From assembly GCF_050433225.1 (NCBI RefSeq), contig NZ_JBNPXQ010000014.1, positions 1 to 64,000 of the forward strand: DNA of 64,000 bases, given 5' to 3'. Numbering within the stretch: the stretch's first letter is position 1; the number at the start of each line of letters is the position of its first letter. This document shows, piece by piece, positions 1-8,795 of this stretch. The DNA is from Sphingomonas_D zeicaulis. GTDB lineage: Bacteria; Pseudomonadota; Alphaproteobacteria; Sphingomonadales; Sphingomonadaceae. Both the position numbers and the translations under genes were made by a program. The notes under the pieces are model-generated. The model saw nothing but the letters and a program-made list of their open reading frames with translations, ran no database searches and was not told the origin of the DNA.

Positions 1-125
1 GCAACCGAAGGGGGAATTATCGACTGTCATCGGGCAAGTGCCCTCACACTGGCTCCGCGACGACATCGTCGCTTTCACAAGCGGGAGCCAGCGCTGCCAA
101 GTGCGATCCGGTGAAGCATGCGCCA

Positions 126-1010
126 TCACCGACAGTTTTCAAGATGGTGCGCCGTGCGCCGTCCGTCAAGGGCTCGCTGGACGCCTGAGCGTCCGGGCGG
201 GTCGGCGGCTGAGGATTTCCGCGCGGCGGCTGGAGCCCAGGTGGACCGCACAGCCGCAGTAGCCGCTGCCCGGCCTATTTTCTGTCGAGGATGGCACAGA
301 GCGTGTCCACGCGCGACGTGGAGCCTCAGGCCGTCGCGGTCGCATCTGACCTGGCCACGGAAAAACGGTTGGAAGAGGCGCTCCATGGCCGCCGCCAGAA
401 TAGGCGTGCCGCCATTCGATACCGCGAACCGCAACAGGGCTTCGGTCGTCCTTGCCGACACGCGAACCGGCTGATTCCTGGCGCCGTGCATCAACGCATT
501 TCCGCGCAGGTTTGACAGGAGCTGTCCGATATGGCCACGGTCGCAATCGATCGGGTCATCGAGATCATAGTCGGCCAGAAGCGTTCGTTCCGGCGCAGTC
601 GTGCGAAGTTCCTCGACGGCCTGCCAGAGCACGGGCTCAAGCGGTTCGTCGGTGTCGCGCACGAGCGTGATCCCCCCGCCGAGCCGGCTGGCATGGCTGA
701 CATAGCGCAGCGAGGTTGGCCGGAGCGCTATTTCCAGGATCATGATCAAGACGCGCGCAGGCGAGAACCACATAGGTGGTTTTACGAGCGCCAGGCCGAA
801 GTTCTTAACCGCCATCGGCTTGCTTCGCTCGGAGCGCCAACATCGGGCTCCGGCATCCCACCAGCGTCCGTCGCCGAGATGAGCCACCCGCGTCAGTTGC
901 GGTTCACCGCATCTCTCGCATCCCGCGCCTGCACGATCGATGCGGATCGCGCCGGACAGCTGCGGCCAGTCGATCGAATAGGGCCAGCAATATTCGAGGC
1001 GGATAGGCAT
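126..1010 (-). pseudogene. Chimeric fragment: CxxC/HNH-like start joined to a histidine-kinase tail
   Basis: The first ~66 residues (about 1010-813) contain a CERC zinc-knuckle-type pair and the block VAHLGDGRWWD, which resembles small HNH-nuclease-like proteins often carried by sphingomonad plasmids; the rest of that protein is missing. From about 701 down to 320 the same frame encodes the end of a HisKA helix region and an HATPase_c domain (N-box-like GQLLSNLRGNALMHGA, then SNGGTP and LFQPFFRG), closely similar to the intact kinase at 1835-2980. After LFQPFFRG the frame degenerates and the GLGLGL glycine box is lost. No phospho-accepting histidine is present. I read it as a dead recombination product. 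The assignment of the first part rests on memory of the family only. Confidence 0.6.
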
Positions 1011-1385
1011 GTTGATTCAACGCATCAACGTAAACCCGCTGAAAAGGGGTATTGAGCACTTTTTTGTCTTTGACTTGTCCCCGGCATGTTTACAACGGCG
1101 GCACCACGGCGCTAATTGCAAGCGCCGAATGGAGGCAGCCCGCGTATACGACAGGGTTTGGGACATTGATACCAGTTGCCGCCATCAACGGGAGCGTCTG
1201 GTTACGCCAAACTGGTCATTCGTAACCGTGAACACGCGACCGACGGCTGTGCGGGATCGCATTGTCAGGCGATGCTCGGGCGACGGTATTTGAGCGCGAG
1301 GCCGAGCGGCACGATCGCACCGGACGCCGGAGATGTAGCCACCGCGTCAATGATCTCGACAGCAGTAACCGCCTGGCGCTCTCAC
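1011..1385. other. Non-coding stretch, no supported gene
   Basis: This stretch separates the kinase fragment from the response regulator. No reading frame in it has a recognisable domain or a convincing ribosome binding site. It probably holds the downstream untranslated region of the response-regulator operon. Confidence 0.4.
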
Positions 1386-1760
1386 TTAGGCTGCTACGAG
1401 CTGCCTTACATGACTCAGCAGGGCGTCCGAGCTCCAGGGTTTGCGGACGAACTTCGCGCCCTTCGGTGTATCGTCGTCGGCTAGCCGATGATGCCCTGAG
1501 GTCAGCAACAGAGGCAGCAGCGGCCAACGGATATGAACAAGCTGGGCAAGCCCGAGCCCATCCAAGCTGCCGGGCATATCGATATCCGAGAACAATAGGT
1601 GAACCAGTGCTCCGTCGTTCAGGATCGTTAGCGCATCATCGGCATTGTCCGCTTCGATGACATGAAATCCAGCCTCTTCGAGGATGTCGATCCCATGCAT
1701 GCGCACAAGAACATCATCTTCGACGACCAGCACGGTCAATATAGTGATAGCATTTGACAT
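1386..1760 (-). CDS. Single-domain (CheY-like) response regulator
   Basis: A stand-alone receiver domain of 124 residues. The acidic pair is E14/D15-D16 (VVEDD), the phospho-acceptor is Asp59 in FSDIDMP, the switch Ser/Thr is in LLLTSG and the conserved Lys107 is in FVRKPW. There is no output domain, so it should pass its signal by protein contact or serve as a phosphate sink. I chose the ATG at 1760 because GGAGAG lies just upstream; a longer frame begins at 1793. It lies 74 bases downstream of the PAS kinase and is very probably its partner in one operon with the hydrolase at 2973. Confidence 0.85.
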   Translation of the reverse strand: MSNAITILTVLVVEDDVLVRMHGIDILEEAGFHVIEADNADDALTILNDGALVHLLFSDIDMPGSLDGLGLAQLVHIRWPLLPLLLTSGHHRLADDDTPKGAKFVRKPWSSDALLSHVRQLVAA

Positions 1761-1834
1761 TCCCGGCTCTCCGCCCGGGAACTGCCCGGTCATAGTGTAT
1801 GCTCCAGAACGCCTGGGCTACGTCTTTGGTACAA

Positions 1835-2980
1835 TCAGGACGCAAGAAATCCGCCATTTGGCAGCGGCATGGTAAAAATAAACGTCGTTGCGACCTCGTC
1901 GGACCGCGCCACCAGCGTGCCGTCGTGGGCGCGTGCGATCTCGGAAGCGATATGCAGACCTAGCCCGAGCCCTTGCCGAGCGCGGTCATGCCCGCGAAAA
2001 AAAGGCTGAAACAGCTTCTCGATCGCAGGGGGTGGGATCGGGGTCCCACCATTGGAAACGGCGATCACCAGTTCATCAAGCGAGGTCGTAGCGTCGACCC
2101 GTACCGGCTGATCTTTCGCGCCGTGAGTGAGCGCATTGCCCAGCAGGTTAGAGAGGAGCTGACCGATCCTCATCCGATCGCACACGATCGGCTCCTGCAT
2201 CGAGTAGTGGGCCACGATTTCCTGGTCTGGAGAGATGGACCGGAGTTCGGAGACGACCTGGCGTAACACGGGCTCAAGAGGTTCGCTCGCGTCACGGGCC
2301 AGAGTGATCCCGCCGCCTAAGCGCCCCCTCGCAAAGTCCATCACATTATCTATGAGCCCGGCCGCACGGACGACGCTTCCGCCCATCAAGGCGACAACCT
2401 TTCGGCCACGCTCGCTCAGAGTTTCCTTCGCCAGCATGTGAATGCCACTCGTAATTGAAGCCAGCGGGTTGCGTAGGTCGTGTCCGAGGACCGCGATGAA
2501 TTGCTCGCGTAATTCCGAGTCTGCTCGTTCACTCACAATCGTCGCTTCGGCTTTGTCGCGAGCGTTGAGCAATCCCTGCTCGTAGCCTCGCCTTTCTGCC
2601 GCCAGGAACACGGCAAACCTCACGAGCGAGTCCGCCTTACGGTCTCCGCGGCTTTCATTGGCATTAACGAGTACGGGCAGCTTTTGCTGTCCGGAAGTGG
2701 CAATTTCGAGTGCGATTTCGTTCAATTGCCCGCGCATGCGCAGCGTCGGAGCGAAATGCGTCTCGTAGAATATCTTGCCCGGAATGGTCAGAAGGTCGGG
2801 AAGGCGCTTTCCAACAAGATTCTCAGGCCGAACGCCAACCCAGTTCGCAAAGGTCCGATTAGCCCGGATCAGGCGGCCGTCGCGGTCAGCCAGCAGATAG
2901 CCACATGGCGCCGTCTCGAAGAGGTCCTCGAAGTTGATCGTGACTGCGCCAGGCGCCGCATGGTGCTGAGGCTCAGACAA
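1835..2980 (-). CDS. PAS-domain sensor histidine kinase
   Basis: 381 residues, no membrane segment, so a cytoplasmic sensor. A PAS domain spans roughly residues 15-130 (FETAPCGYLLADRDG), followed by a HisKA domain with the H-box FIAVLGHDLRNPL (phospho-acceptor His167) and an HATPase_c domain with the N-box (LLSNLLGNALTHG), SNGGTP and the GLGLGL loop. It overlaps the upstream alpha/beta-hydrolase gene by 8 bases and is followed by a CheY-like regulator. This is a compact operon in which the hydrolase may make or remove the ligand of the PAS domain, as in Bacillus RsbQ/RsbP. That last point is inference; kinase identity is firm. Confidence 0.92.
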   Translation of the reverse strand: MSEPQHHAAPGAVTINFEDLFETAPCGYLLADRDGRLIRANRTFANWVGVRPENLVGKRLPDLLTIPGKIFYETHFAPTLRMRGQLNEIALEIATSGQQKLPVLVNANESRGDRKADSLVRFAVFLAAERRGYEQGLLNARDKAEATIVSERADSELREQFIAVLGHDLRNPLASITSGIHMLAKETLSERGRKVVALMGGSVVRAAGLIDNVMDFARGRLGGGITLARDASEPLEPVLRQVVSELRSISPDQEIVAHYSMQEPIVCDRMRIGQLLSNLLGNALTHGAKDQPVRVDATTSLDELVIAVSNGGTPIPPPAIEKLFQPFFRGHDRARQGLGLGLHIASEIARAHDGTLVARSDEVATTFIFTMPLPNGGFLAS

Positions 2981-3785
2981 AGGCTTTGATCGCGGCGATC
3001 GTGGCCTCGGGCGCGCTCAGATTGGGACAATGGCCGGTGGCGTCGAGCGTTACCAGAACGCTCCCAGGTATCGCCTTGTGGACATAGGCGCCGACGCCTG
3101 GCGGAGCGATGACATCCTCGCAGCATTGGAGGATCAGGACGCGAGCGTTCACGTCGCGAAGATCCTCGCGGCTGTCCGTCAGAAATGTGACGCGAGCAAA
3201 TTGCCTGGCGGCGTCGGGGTCAGTGCGACAGAAGCTACTGGTCAACTCTTCGCCAAGTTCCGGTTGATCGGCGTTTCCCATGATCACGGGGGCCATCGCT
3301 TGCGACCAGCCCACGTGGTTGGTGTCTAGGAATTCCAGAAGCTCTTCGATCTGTGCGCGGCTGAAACCGCCGACATAGTCGCCATCGTCAATGTAGCAGG
3401 GCGAAGGCCCGATAAGCACGATCGTCGAGAAAAGCTCGGGTGCCATCCGTGCCGCAGTAAGGCCGATCATTGAGCTGACCGAGTGGCCGACGAAGATCCC
3501 GTCTCTCACATTCAAAGCCCGAGCGAGCTCGACGACATCATTCGCGTAGCCGTCGAGAGATCCATATTTCACGGCATCGTAGGCCTTAAGATCGGATTCA
3601 CCGGCACCGGCATAGTCGAACAAAATCGTGCGAAAGTCGGCCTCGAACGCAGGCGCGACGAAGCGCCACATATTCTGGTCGCAGCCGAAACCATGCGCAA
3701 ACATCATCGCCTGATTCCCGGCTCCGGCGATTTTCACGTTCAGCCGCTTCTCGACTGTGGAAATGGAGCTGCTCTCAGGCGGCAT
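2973..3785 (-). CDS. RsbQ-like alpha/beta hydrolase
   Basis: Alpha/beta-hydrolase of the RsbQ/KAI2/D14 type: the block KIAGAGNQAMMFAHGFGCDQ with the HGFG oxyanion region, the nucleophile elbow GHSVSS, the acid in CCEDVIAP and the C-terminal histidine in ATGHCPNLS form a full catalytic triad. About 270 residues, the normal family length. In Bacillus, RsbQ is required with the PAS domain of the phosphatase RsbP to report energy stress; here the next gene, overlapping by 8 bases, is a PAS kinase, which suggests a parallel ligand-sensing pair. Start is uncertain: the ATG at 3785 and a GTG at 3812 both lack a clear ribosome binding site; homology begins soon after the ATG. Confidence 0.85.
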   Translation of the reverse strand: MPPESSSISTVEKRLNVKIAGAGNQAMMFAHGFGCDQNMWRFVAPAFEADFRTILFDYAGAGESDLKAYDAVKYGSLDGYANDVVELARALNVRDGIFVGHSVSSMIGLTAARMAPELFSTIVLIGPSPCYIDDGDYVGGFSRAQIEELLEFLDTNHVGWSQAMAPVIMGNADQPELGEELTSSFCRTDPDAARQFARVTFLTDSREDLRDVNARVLILQCCEDVIAPPGVGAYVHKAIPGSVLVTLDATGHCPNLSAPEATIAAIKAFV

Positions 3786-4114
3786 CGCAATAATTCTGAA
3801 GTCGGAATACACACATCGGATCGATTACCTCGCATTCTGCGGCGGATAACGATCGTCGTCGCGGTCCGAGAATTCCTTCGTAGCACAGCGTAGAGTTGTG
3901 ACAAAACCATGATGGGGCGGCAAGGGCCTCAAACTGAGTGGTACAGGCTTGGAATTGGGTGAGAAGTCCGCCGGCCGGTTTGTGCGACGCGAATGGCGGA
4001 TGTCATCTAAAGCCGTCGCTCAGATCAAGGACGAGGAATGTCTTGAGCTGGTCGATTGCGGACCGGCCGGCGGACTAGTCGCTACTGTGGACGCACCGAC
4101 TTATCGAGCGCCGG
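3786..4114. promoter_or_regulatory. Intergenic region upstream of the hydrolase-kinase operon
   Basis: About 330 bases without a credible gene. It must contain the promoter of the leftward hydrolase-kinase-regulator operon, but I could not pick out convincing -35/-10 boxes. The only frame of any size here has no recognisable motif. Confidence 0.35.
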
Positions 4115-4602
4115 TCAGCCGGCCCGTGACGCTACGCGGCGCGTGTAGTGCAGCGCCGGCAGTTCGGACTCGCGGTCGATGATCGGTGTCGGCGCGGCGT
4201 CGAAAATAGCGGCTGCGACCCGCAGCGACGCTAGGTTGTCCGGTGCGATCACCGCCTCGATATGGATCGCGGAAATTCGCGCGCCCGCGAGCCCTGCCGA
4301 CAGTTCGGCGAGCGCCGCTATCAGTGTCGCCTTGGCAAGCCCGTGCCCGCGATAGGCCTCGGGCACCGCATAGCCGATGTTGACCACCGGCTCGCCATCC
4401 TCCAGGCCGTTCTGGGCGAACATCACCAGCACCGTGAGCGTCTACCCTTCGGCCCGCATATAGTTGGCGGAGGCCCGTTGGGCGTGTCCGGCGCGAACAG
4501 GAGGTTCCTGTCCCGCCGCGTCGGCTGGACCGGGATCAAGCCCTGCTCGAACGCCTCCTGGAACTGCACCAGCGCGCTCATCGGATCGGTCATCTGCGCC
4601 AT
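4115..4602 (-). pseudogene. GNAT acetyltransferase, frameshifted
   Basis: The intact C-terminal part (105 codons, up to about 4432) has the GNAT acetyl-CoA binding signature GYAVPEAYRGHGLAKA and ends with a typical beta segment (PALHYTR). The matching N-terminal part begins at an ATG at 4602 with GGAAGG upstream (MAQMTDPMSALVQFQEAFEQ) but lies in another frame. Near 4460 the frame shifts, and an in-frame TAG at about 4439-4441 separates the halves. Restoring the frame would give a protein of about 160 residues. It lies 3-4 bases after the repaired stop of the TIGR02391 gene, so the two were probably co-transcribed. Confidence 0.65.
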
Positions 4603-5428
4603 CGTTCAGCCTTCCGCAGGCACTGCTCGCCGCGGCGGCGACCGCCGCTTCCGCCACTGGACCCGGCTCGCCCTGCGGGGGGGCGGGCCTGCGCGCATCG
4701 ACAATCCTGAGCAGGTGGCTCGCCAGCATTACCACCTCGATCGCCTCACCCGCATCGTTCATTTCCACCGCTCGGTGTGAATGCGGATTCTTGTAGGAGC
4801 CGATCGCGCCGGCGAAGAGATGCATGAGCGCCTCGCGCTCGCCCTCATCCTGGTTTGGATCGCGCAGCGGCCCGTTGTCCTTATGGAACGCCCGACGGAT
4901 CATCGCTACGCCGTGATCGCTCGCCTCGAAGCCTGCAGCCTCGCGCACCACGATCTCGACCGCGCGCATCGCTTGGAAAACGGCCGCCGCGAAATTACCG
5001 CGCACGAACGCCAGCCACACTTCTTCGGCAATCGCCGGATGGAGCAGCTCGCGATTGAGGCGCTTCGCCATCACGAACTGCTGAAAATCCTCGGTTGTCT
5101 CGAAGGCGCGGGCGCGGCGGCTCAGCATGCGCCCTGGCGCCGTATGATCGGCGGGAAAGGGGATCAGCAGGCCTTGCGCCTGCAACCACATCATCGCTTC
5201 GGTGAGCGCGAAGGCGACCGAGACGCGCGCCTCGTGCGGATAGCCCTTGCCGCCCTCCGAGGGCAGCTTCTCGGTCATCACCTCGGTGATGAAATTGCTC
5301 GTCTGGAGCTGGTTCTTGTCGCGCTCGAAGCGGTTGCGCATGAGGAATAGCAGCTTGCCCGCCAGCTCTTCGGGCGCGAGTGCAAGCAGTGCCTCATGGT
5401 CAGGTATCGCGTCATGGATTTCGATCAT
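4442..5428 (-). CDS. TIGR02391-family protein (Ymh/HEPN-like), C-terminus altered
   Basis: Residues ~150-245 match the TIGR02391 family, with the hallmark FAGAIGSYKNPHSHR; the basic and His residues there resemble a HEPN-type active site, and the family is found in mobile and defence islands. The function is not established. The last ~70 residues after VDARRP are low-complexity and run through the start of the acetyltransferase gene. A run of seven G (4677-4683, + strand) lies exactly where the family ends; removing one base would bring in a TGA at 4606-4608, directly before the next ATG. So the natural protein probably ends near 4606. The start at 5428 has AAGGAT upstream. Confidence 0.72.
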   Translation of the reverse strand: MIEIHDAIPDHEALLALAPEELAGKLLFLMRNRFERDKNQLQTSNFITEVMTEKLPSEGGKGYPHEARVSVAFALTEAMMWLQAQGLLIPFPADHTAPGRMLSRRARAFETTEDFQQFVMAKRLNRELLHPAIAEEVWLAFVRGNFAAAVFQAMRAVEIVVREAAGFEASDHGVAMIRRAFHKDNGPLRDPNQDEGEREALMHLFAGAIGSYKNPHSHRAVEMNDAGEAIEVVMLASHLLRIVDARRPAPPQGEPGPVAEAAVAAAASSACGRLNDGADDRSDERAGAVPGGVRAGLDPGPADAAGQEPPVRAGHAQRASANYMRAEG

Positions 5429-5504
5429 GAGCCGATCCTTATCGGACGGTACCGATGGCGAGAAGATGTTTGGCCCATCTGCGATGCGCCAGGGCGCCTG
5501 GGGC

Positions 5505-5760
5505 GACTGCTACGCGCACCTATCAAGGGGGGAAATCTCCGGTCTTGTGCACCTGCGGCAGCGACCCGGTTCGGCCAACGGCGTCATGTTCATCACGCTG
5601 GAGGACGAGACCTCCGTCGCCAATCTGGTTGCCTGGGCCAAAGTGTTCGAGAAGCGCCGCCGCATCTTGCTCGATGCAACGATGATGGGCGTGCGCGGGC
5701 GGGCAACTTATGTTCGCAGCAGTTGGACAGGCGCCATTCTCCGAACTGTTTGCCGAGCGC
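5505..5760 (+). pseudogene. dnaE2: Remnant of error-prone DNA polymerase DnaE2 (C-terminal OB-fold)
   Basis: This frame reads GLVHLRQRPGSANGVMFITL, then EDETSVANLVAWAKVFEK and MMGVRGR, a near-exact version of the OB-fold near the C-terminus of DnaE2/ImuC. Everything upstream of that domain is absent and the frame runs on without a proper end. It abuts the 3' end of the ABC-3C operon, which reads in the opposite direction. It is the 3' stump of an imuA-imuB-dnaE2 mutagenesis cassette broken by insertion or deletion. Confidence 0.8.
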
Positions 5761-7536
5761 TTAGTCGAAGCGAATGCCGAACAGCCCGCCCTCGGGCGAA
5801 TCCGACAAAACCGTATCGAGGACGTACTCGCTGAAGCTCACGTCGCCCTCACGCTCCGCGCGGGCCAGTTCGTCGGAATTTAGCAGCGCGACATATTGGA
5901 TGCCGGTTTCCCGAGAGAATTCAGCAGCGATCGTGAGAGCCCGGGCAAACTGGCGGCCGTCGACCGGCTCGAACAAATGGCTGTCATGAATGAGGAAGCC
6001 GGGACCACGGCCCCTCTGATGGGCGATCGTCGCCAACGTCCAGTCGAAGCAGAAGATCTCCATGCTCATCACGCCGGCACTCTGGTCGGAGGGCGTGGTC
6101 GGCACGAAACGCAGGCCGTCGTCATCGGCCGAAATCGCCAGCGTCCCCGGCTTCTCGAACAGGCGTTCGGAGATGGCGGAGAACGTGGTGCTGGCCTGCT
6201 CGACGATCGTCGAGCGTTCGCGTTTGTCCTGCTTGACCGCCTGTGCCGCTTCCTTGGCGTCACGACCCAGTTGTTCGAACTGATCCTCCAGAGTCTTCGC
6301 CTCGCTCAGCCGGGCCTCGAGCCCACTGACCACCGATCGCTGCTCGGCGAGCTCATTCTGGAGCTGGAGCAGGGTCTCGGCCGGCCCGCTCGACCGCAAC
6401 GCCGCGGCGATCTCGCGCCGGCGCTGTTCGAGCCGCTCGCGTTGCGGCTGGCGGTTTTCGATCCGCCGCCGGGCCGCGTGGAGCTCGTTGCGCAGATGCG
6501 CCTGACGATGCTCGACGAGCTGGCGGTGGAAGGACTGGACCTCCTCGTAGCGGCCCAGCACTCGGTCGGGGAAGACGAGTCGGGCCTCCTCGAACAGCCG
6601 CAGCAGGTCGGTGTTTTCGCCCGGCGCCTCGGCGGCGAGCGCCCGCTCGTTGATCGTGACGACCTCTTGGTCGATGACGTCGCGATCCGAAAGATCCCGG
6701 AACAGCTGGTTGAGTGATGCCAGCTCATATTCGAGTTCTCGAAAGGCGGGGAGCACGTTGAACTCGCGCACGCGCTCGTCGAGCCGGTCGCGGCTGAGCT
6801 TGGCCGCCGCGATCTGGGCGGCGATCTCGGCCTCGAGATCGACCTTTCGACGCCCTTGCGGCGCCATCGCCTCCATCTCCGCCAATGTCTTGCGCGCGAT
6901 ATCGAGCTTCTTGATCGCCGCCTTGGCCTCATGAAGGCGGCGCACCAGCTCGGCGTCGAGCCCGAACAGCTCGGCGAGCGTCGTCTGGGTGTCGGCGGCA
7001 CTTTGTCCGCTGCGGCTGTGGACGGGATTCTCGAAGCCGCCATCGCGCCGGCGTCGAGCGAAATAGGCCATCATCTTGCGGAAGCTGGCGGCCCCCTTTT
7101 GCCGGTCCGCATCGAGGCGAAACCAGCGTTCGCCCAACAGGTCGCACCAGTCACTGTTGAGAATGCGATCGACTTTGGGAAGGGCGGGCAGAACGAGATC
7201 GAGCCCGTCGGCGGGCTTTACGCCGGACTCGACCAGCACCGTCTTCCGGCCGGCGACGCTGCGGCTGACCTTGGTACGCGGGCCGGCATCGAGATCGAGC
7301 GTGAACAGCCATTCTGCCAGGATCGCGGCCTTCAGGGCGCCATGATGCTGGCCGCCGAGCAGGAAATGGAGGATCTCGATGACGCTCGATTTTCCTGCGC
7401 CGTTACGGGTGCGCAGGCGCTCCCGGACCCCTTTCTCGGGGGTGGTTGCGCTCTTGGTCGTGAGCAGGATGTTGAGGCCGGGCCGGAACTCGATGGTCTG
7501 GAAGCTGGGGCGGTCGGCGGACAGGCGATGGAGCAT
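5761..7536 (-). CDS. ABC-3C system ATPase (DUF2326-type, SMC/RecN-like)
   Basis: 591 residues. Walker A is RTRNGAGKSS (about residues 42-51), followed by a long coiled-coil-rich middle (~200-440, alternating Leu/Glu/Arg/Gln) and a C-terminal half with the Walker-B-like GFLIHDSHLFEPVD, as in DUF2326 ATPases. This is the ATPase of ABC-three-component systems, a predicted conflict/defence class. The ATPase would sense altered nucleic acid and license an effector encoded with it. It starts two bases after the stop of the MC6 gene and ends the three-gene operon. The frame is intact. Confidence 0.85.
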   Translation of the reverse strand: MLHRLSADRPSFQTIEFRPGLNILLTTKSATTPEKGVRERLRTRNGAGKSSVIEILHFLLGGQHHGALKAAILAEWLFTLDLDAGPRTKVSRSVAGRKTVLVESGVKPADGLDLVLPALPKVDRILNSDWCDLLGERWFRLDADRQKGAASFRKMMAYFARRRRDGGFENPVHSRSGQSAADTQTTLAELFGLDAELVRRLHEAKAAIKKLDIARKTLAEMEAMAPQGRRKVDLEAEIAAQIAAAKLSRDRLDERVREFNVLPAFRELEYELASLNQLFRDLSDRDVIDQEVVTINERALAAEAPGENTDLLRLFEEARLVFPDRVLGRYEEVQSFHRQLVEHRQAHLRNELHAARRRIENRQPQRERLEQRRREIAAALRSSGPAETLLQLQNELAEQRSVVSGLEARLSEAKTLEDQFEQLGRDAKEAAQAVKQDKRERSTIVEQASTTFSAISERLFEKPGTLAISADDDGLRFVPTTPSDQSAGVMSMEIFCFDWTLATIAHQRGRGPGFLIHDSHLFEPVDGRQFARALTIAAEFSRETGIQYVALLNSDELARAEREGDVSFSEYVLDTVLSDSPEGGLFGIRFD

Positions 7537-7538
7537 GG

Positions 7539-7778
7539 TCAGGCCACCGATCGGCGGGTGAGCAGGCCGTCCTGATCGATACCGACGAGGCCCAAAAGGT
7601 AGAGCAGGTCGATCGCGAGGATGAACCAGCTATAGGCGATAGGGCGGTCGCGGCTCTGGCTGCGGACCTCGTCCCAGACCCCCGACACCGTCCGTGGCAT
7701 CGCCAGCGCATCGAAGATGCGGCCCGACAGGGTCAGCAGCGCGCGATCAGGCGCGATATTCTTTGTCGGCAGGATCAT
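7539..7778 (-). CDS. ABC-3C system middle component, MC6 type
   Basis: 79-residue protein beginning MILPTKNIAPDRALLTLSG, the pattern of ABC-3C middle component 6, with a winged-helix-like body (YSWFILAIDLLYLLGLV). It overlaps the upstream effector gene by four bases (7775-7778) and the ATPase begins two bases downstream, so the three proteins are translationally coupled. Middle components are thought to link the ATPase to the effector. The assignment comes from N-terminal motif plus context. Confidence 0.78.
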   Translation of the reverse strand: MILPTKNIAPDRALLTLSGRIFDALAMPRTVSGVWDEVRSQSRDRPIAYSWFILAIDLLYLLGLVGIDQDGLLTRRSVA

Positions 7779-8707
7779 GTCGCGGCCTGCTTAGCGGGAG
7801 GTTGCTCGAAAATCTCGCAGGTCGAGAAGAAATGCGCGACGATCGAGAGGGCGGCGACGTCGCGATCGGAATCATCGCTCGCGCCGCCAGCGAAGACGAT
7901 CATCTTTTGGAAGATCCGGTCGGGCTCCATCGCGCTGGCGCGGCACTCGCCATAGCGGGCCTTGAAACCCTCGGCCATGCGCTCGGCTTCCTGCGGATCG
8001 ACCTGGTCCATCAGATATTGATGGACGCGGTTCGCCCCGGCCTGTCCGACCGACAGATATTGTTGGGCGCCATGGGGGAGCGCATTCCAATCGGCCTTTT
8101 CGGTGAGATCGGGGGGCAAGACCACGGGATCGAGCTTGTCCTCGGCGATGCCGCGCTTGATGAGGCTGAGCGCGCGACCAATATTCTCATAGGTGATGCC
8201 GGCCATGTCGGTCGGGCGCGGCGCCAGGCCGAACATCGCGATCCGCTCGGCCGCCGGCATGTCCTGGGCGAGGCCGAAGATCTCGGCGCGGCCCCAAGGC
8301 AGCCCCTCCACCTTGAGGCGGGTCGACAGGGTCTTGATCTCGAGCGCGACCTCGGACGGGGCCTTGTCGCGGTCGATGTTCATGACGAAACGCCAGGCCT
8401 TCAGCGCATCCTGCCAATGGTCCTTGGCACCGGTGAAGTCCTCGCGGATCTTCTTGAGCGCGGGTTCGACATCGACCTTGCCGTAGCGCGGTCCATAGCA
8501 TTGAAAGACCATGCCGGCCGAATGGCGGTAGCCGTCGCATTTGAGGTCGCCCCGCGAGCCCATCGGCGTGGTTGCGGTGAAATCCTCGCGCCAGACGGCC
8601 TTGGCAATTCTCTGGAAATACTGCTCGAACGGGTCGCCGACGAGGTCGTGCAAAGCGTTGGCGAGCCGCATTTTCTGCCACTCCCAATCATAATCGATCG
8701 TGTCCAT
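7775..8707 (-). CDS. ABC-3C system effector/CTD protein
   Basis: 310-residue first gene of the ABC-3C operon, with GGGGGGA upstream of the ATG at 8707. The N-terminal third (residues 20-75) has LVGDPFEQYFQRI and GSRGDLKCDGYRHSAGMVFQ, a G-D-x-K-x-D-G arrangement similar to PD-(D/E)xK-like nuclease or related effector folds in these systems. The C-terminal half matches the shared ABC-3C C-terminal domain (helical, with a gap-rich end). It is probably the toxic or nucleic-acid-degrading component held in check by the other two. The nuclease activity is inference. Confidence 0.72.
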   Translation of the reverse strand: MDTIDYDWEWQKMRLANALHDLVGDPFEQYFQRIAKAVWREDFTATTPMGSRGDLKCDGYRHSAGMVFQCYGPRYGKVDVEPALKKIREDFTGAKDHWQDALKAWRFVMNIDRDKAPSEVALEIKTLSTRLKVEGLPWGRAEIFGLAQDMPAAERIAMFGLAPRPTDMAGITYENIGRALSLIKRGIAEDKLDPVVLPPDLTEKADWNALPHGAQQYLSVGQAGANRVHQYLMDQVDPQEAERMAEGFKARYGECRASAMEPDRIFQKMIVFAGGASDDSDRDVAALSIVAHFFSTCEIFEQPPAKQAAT

Positions 8708-8795
8708 GGCGTCCCCCCGGCCGCGACCTTAGCCGCAAAGCCCGCGCCCGCCACACACTTTTGCGTCCATGATGGCGCGGTCCTGGCCGGTCCGT

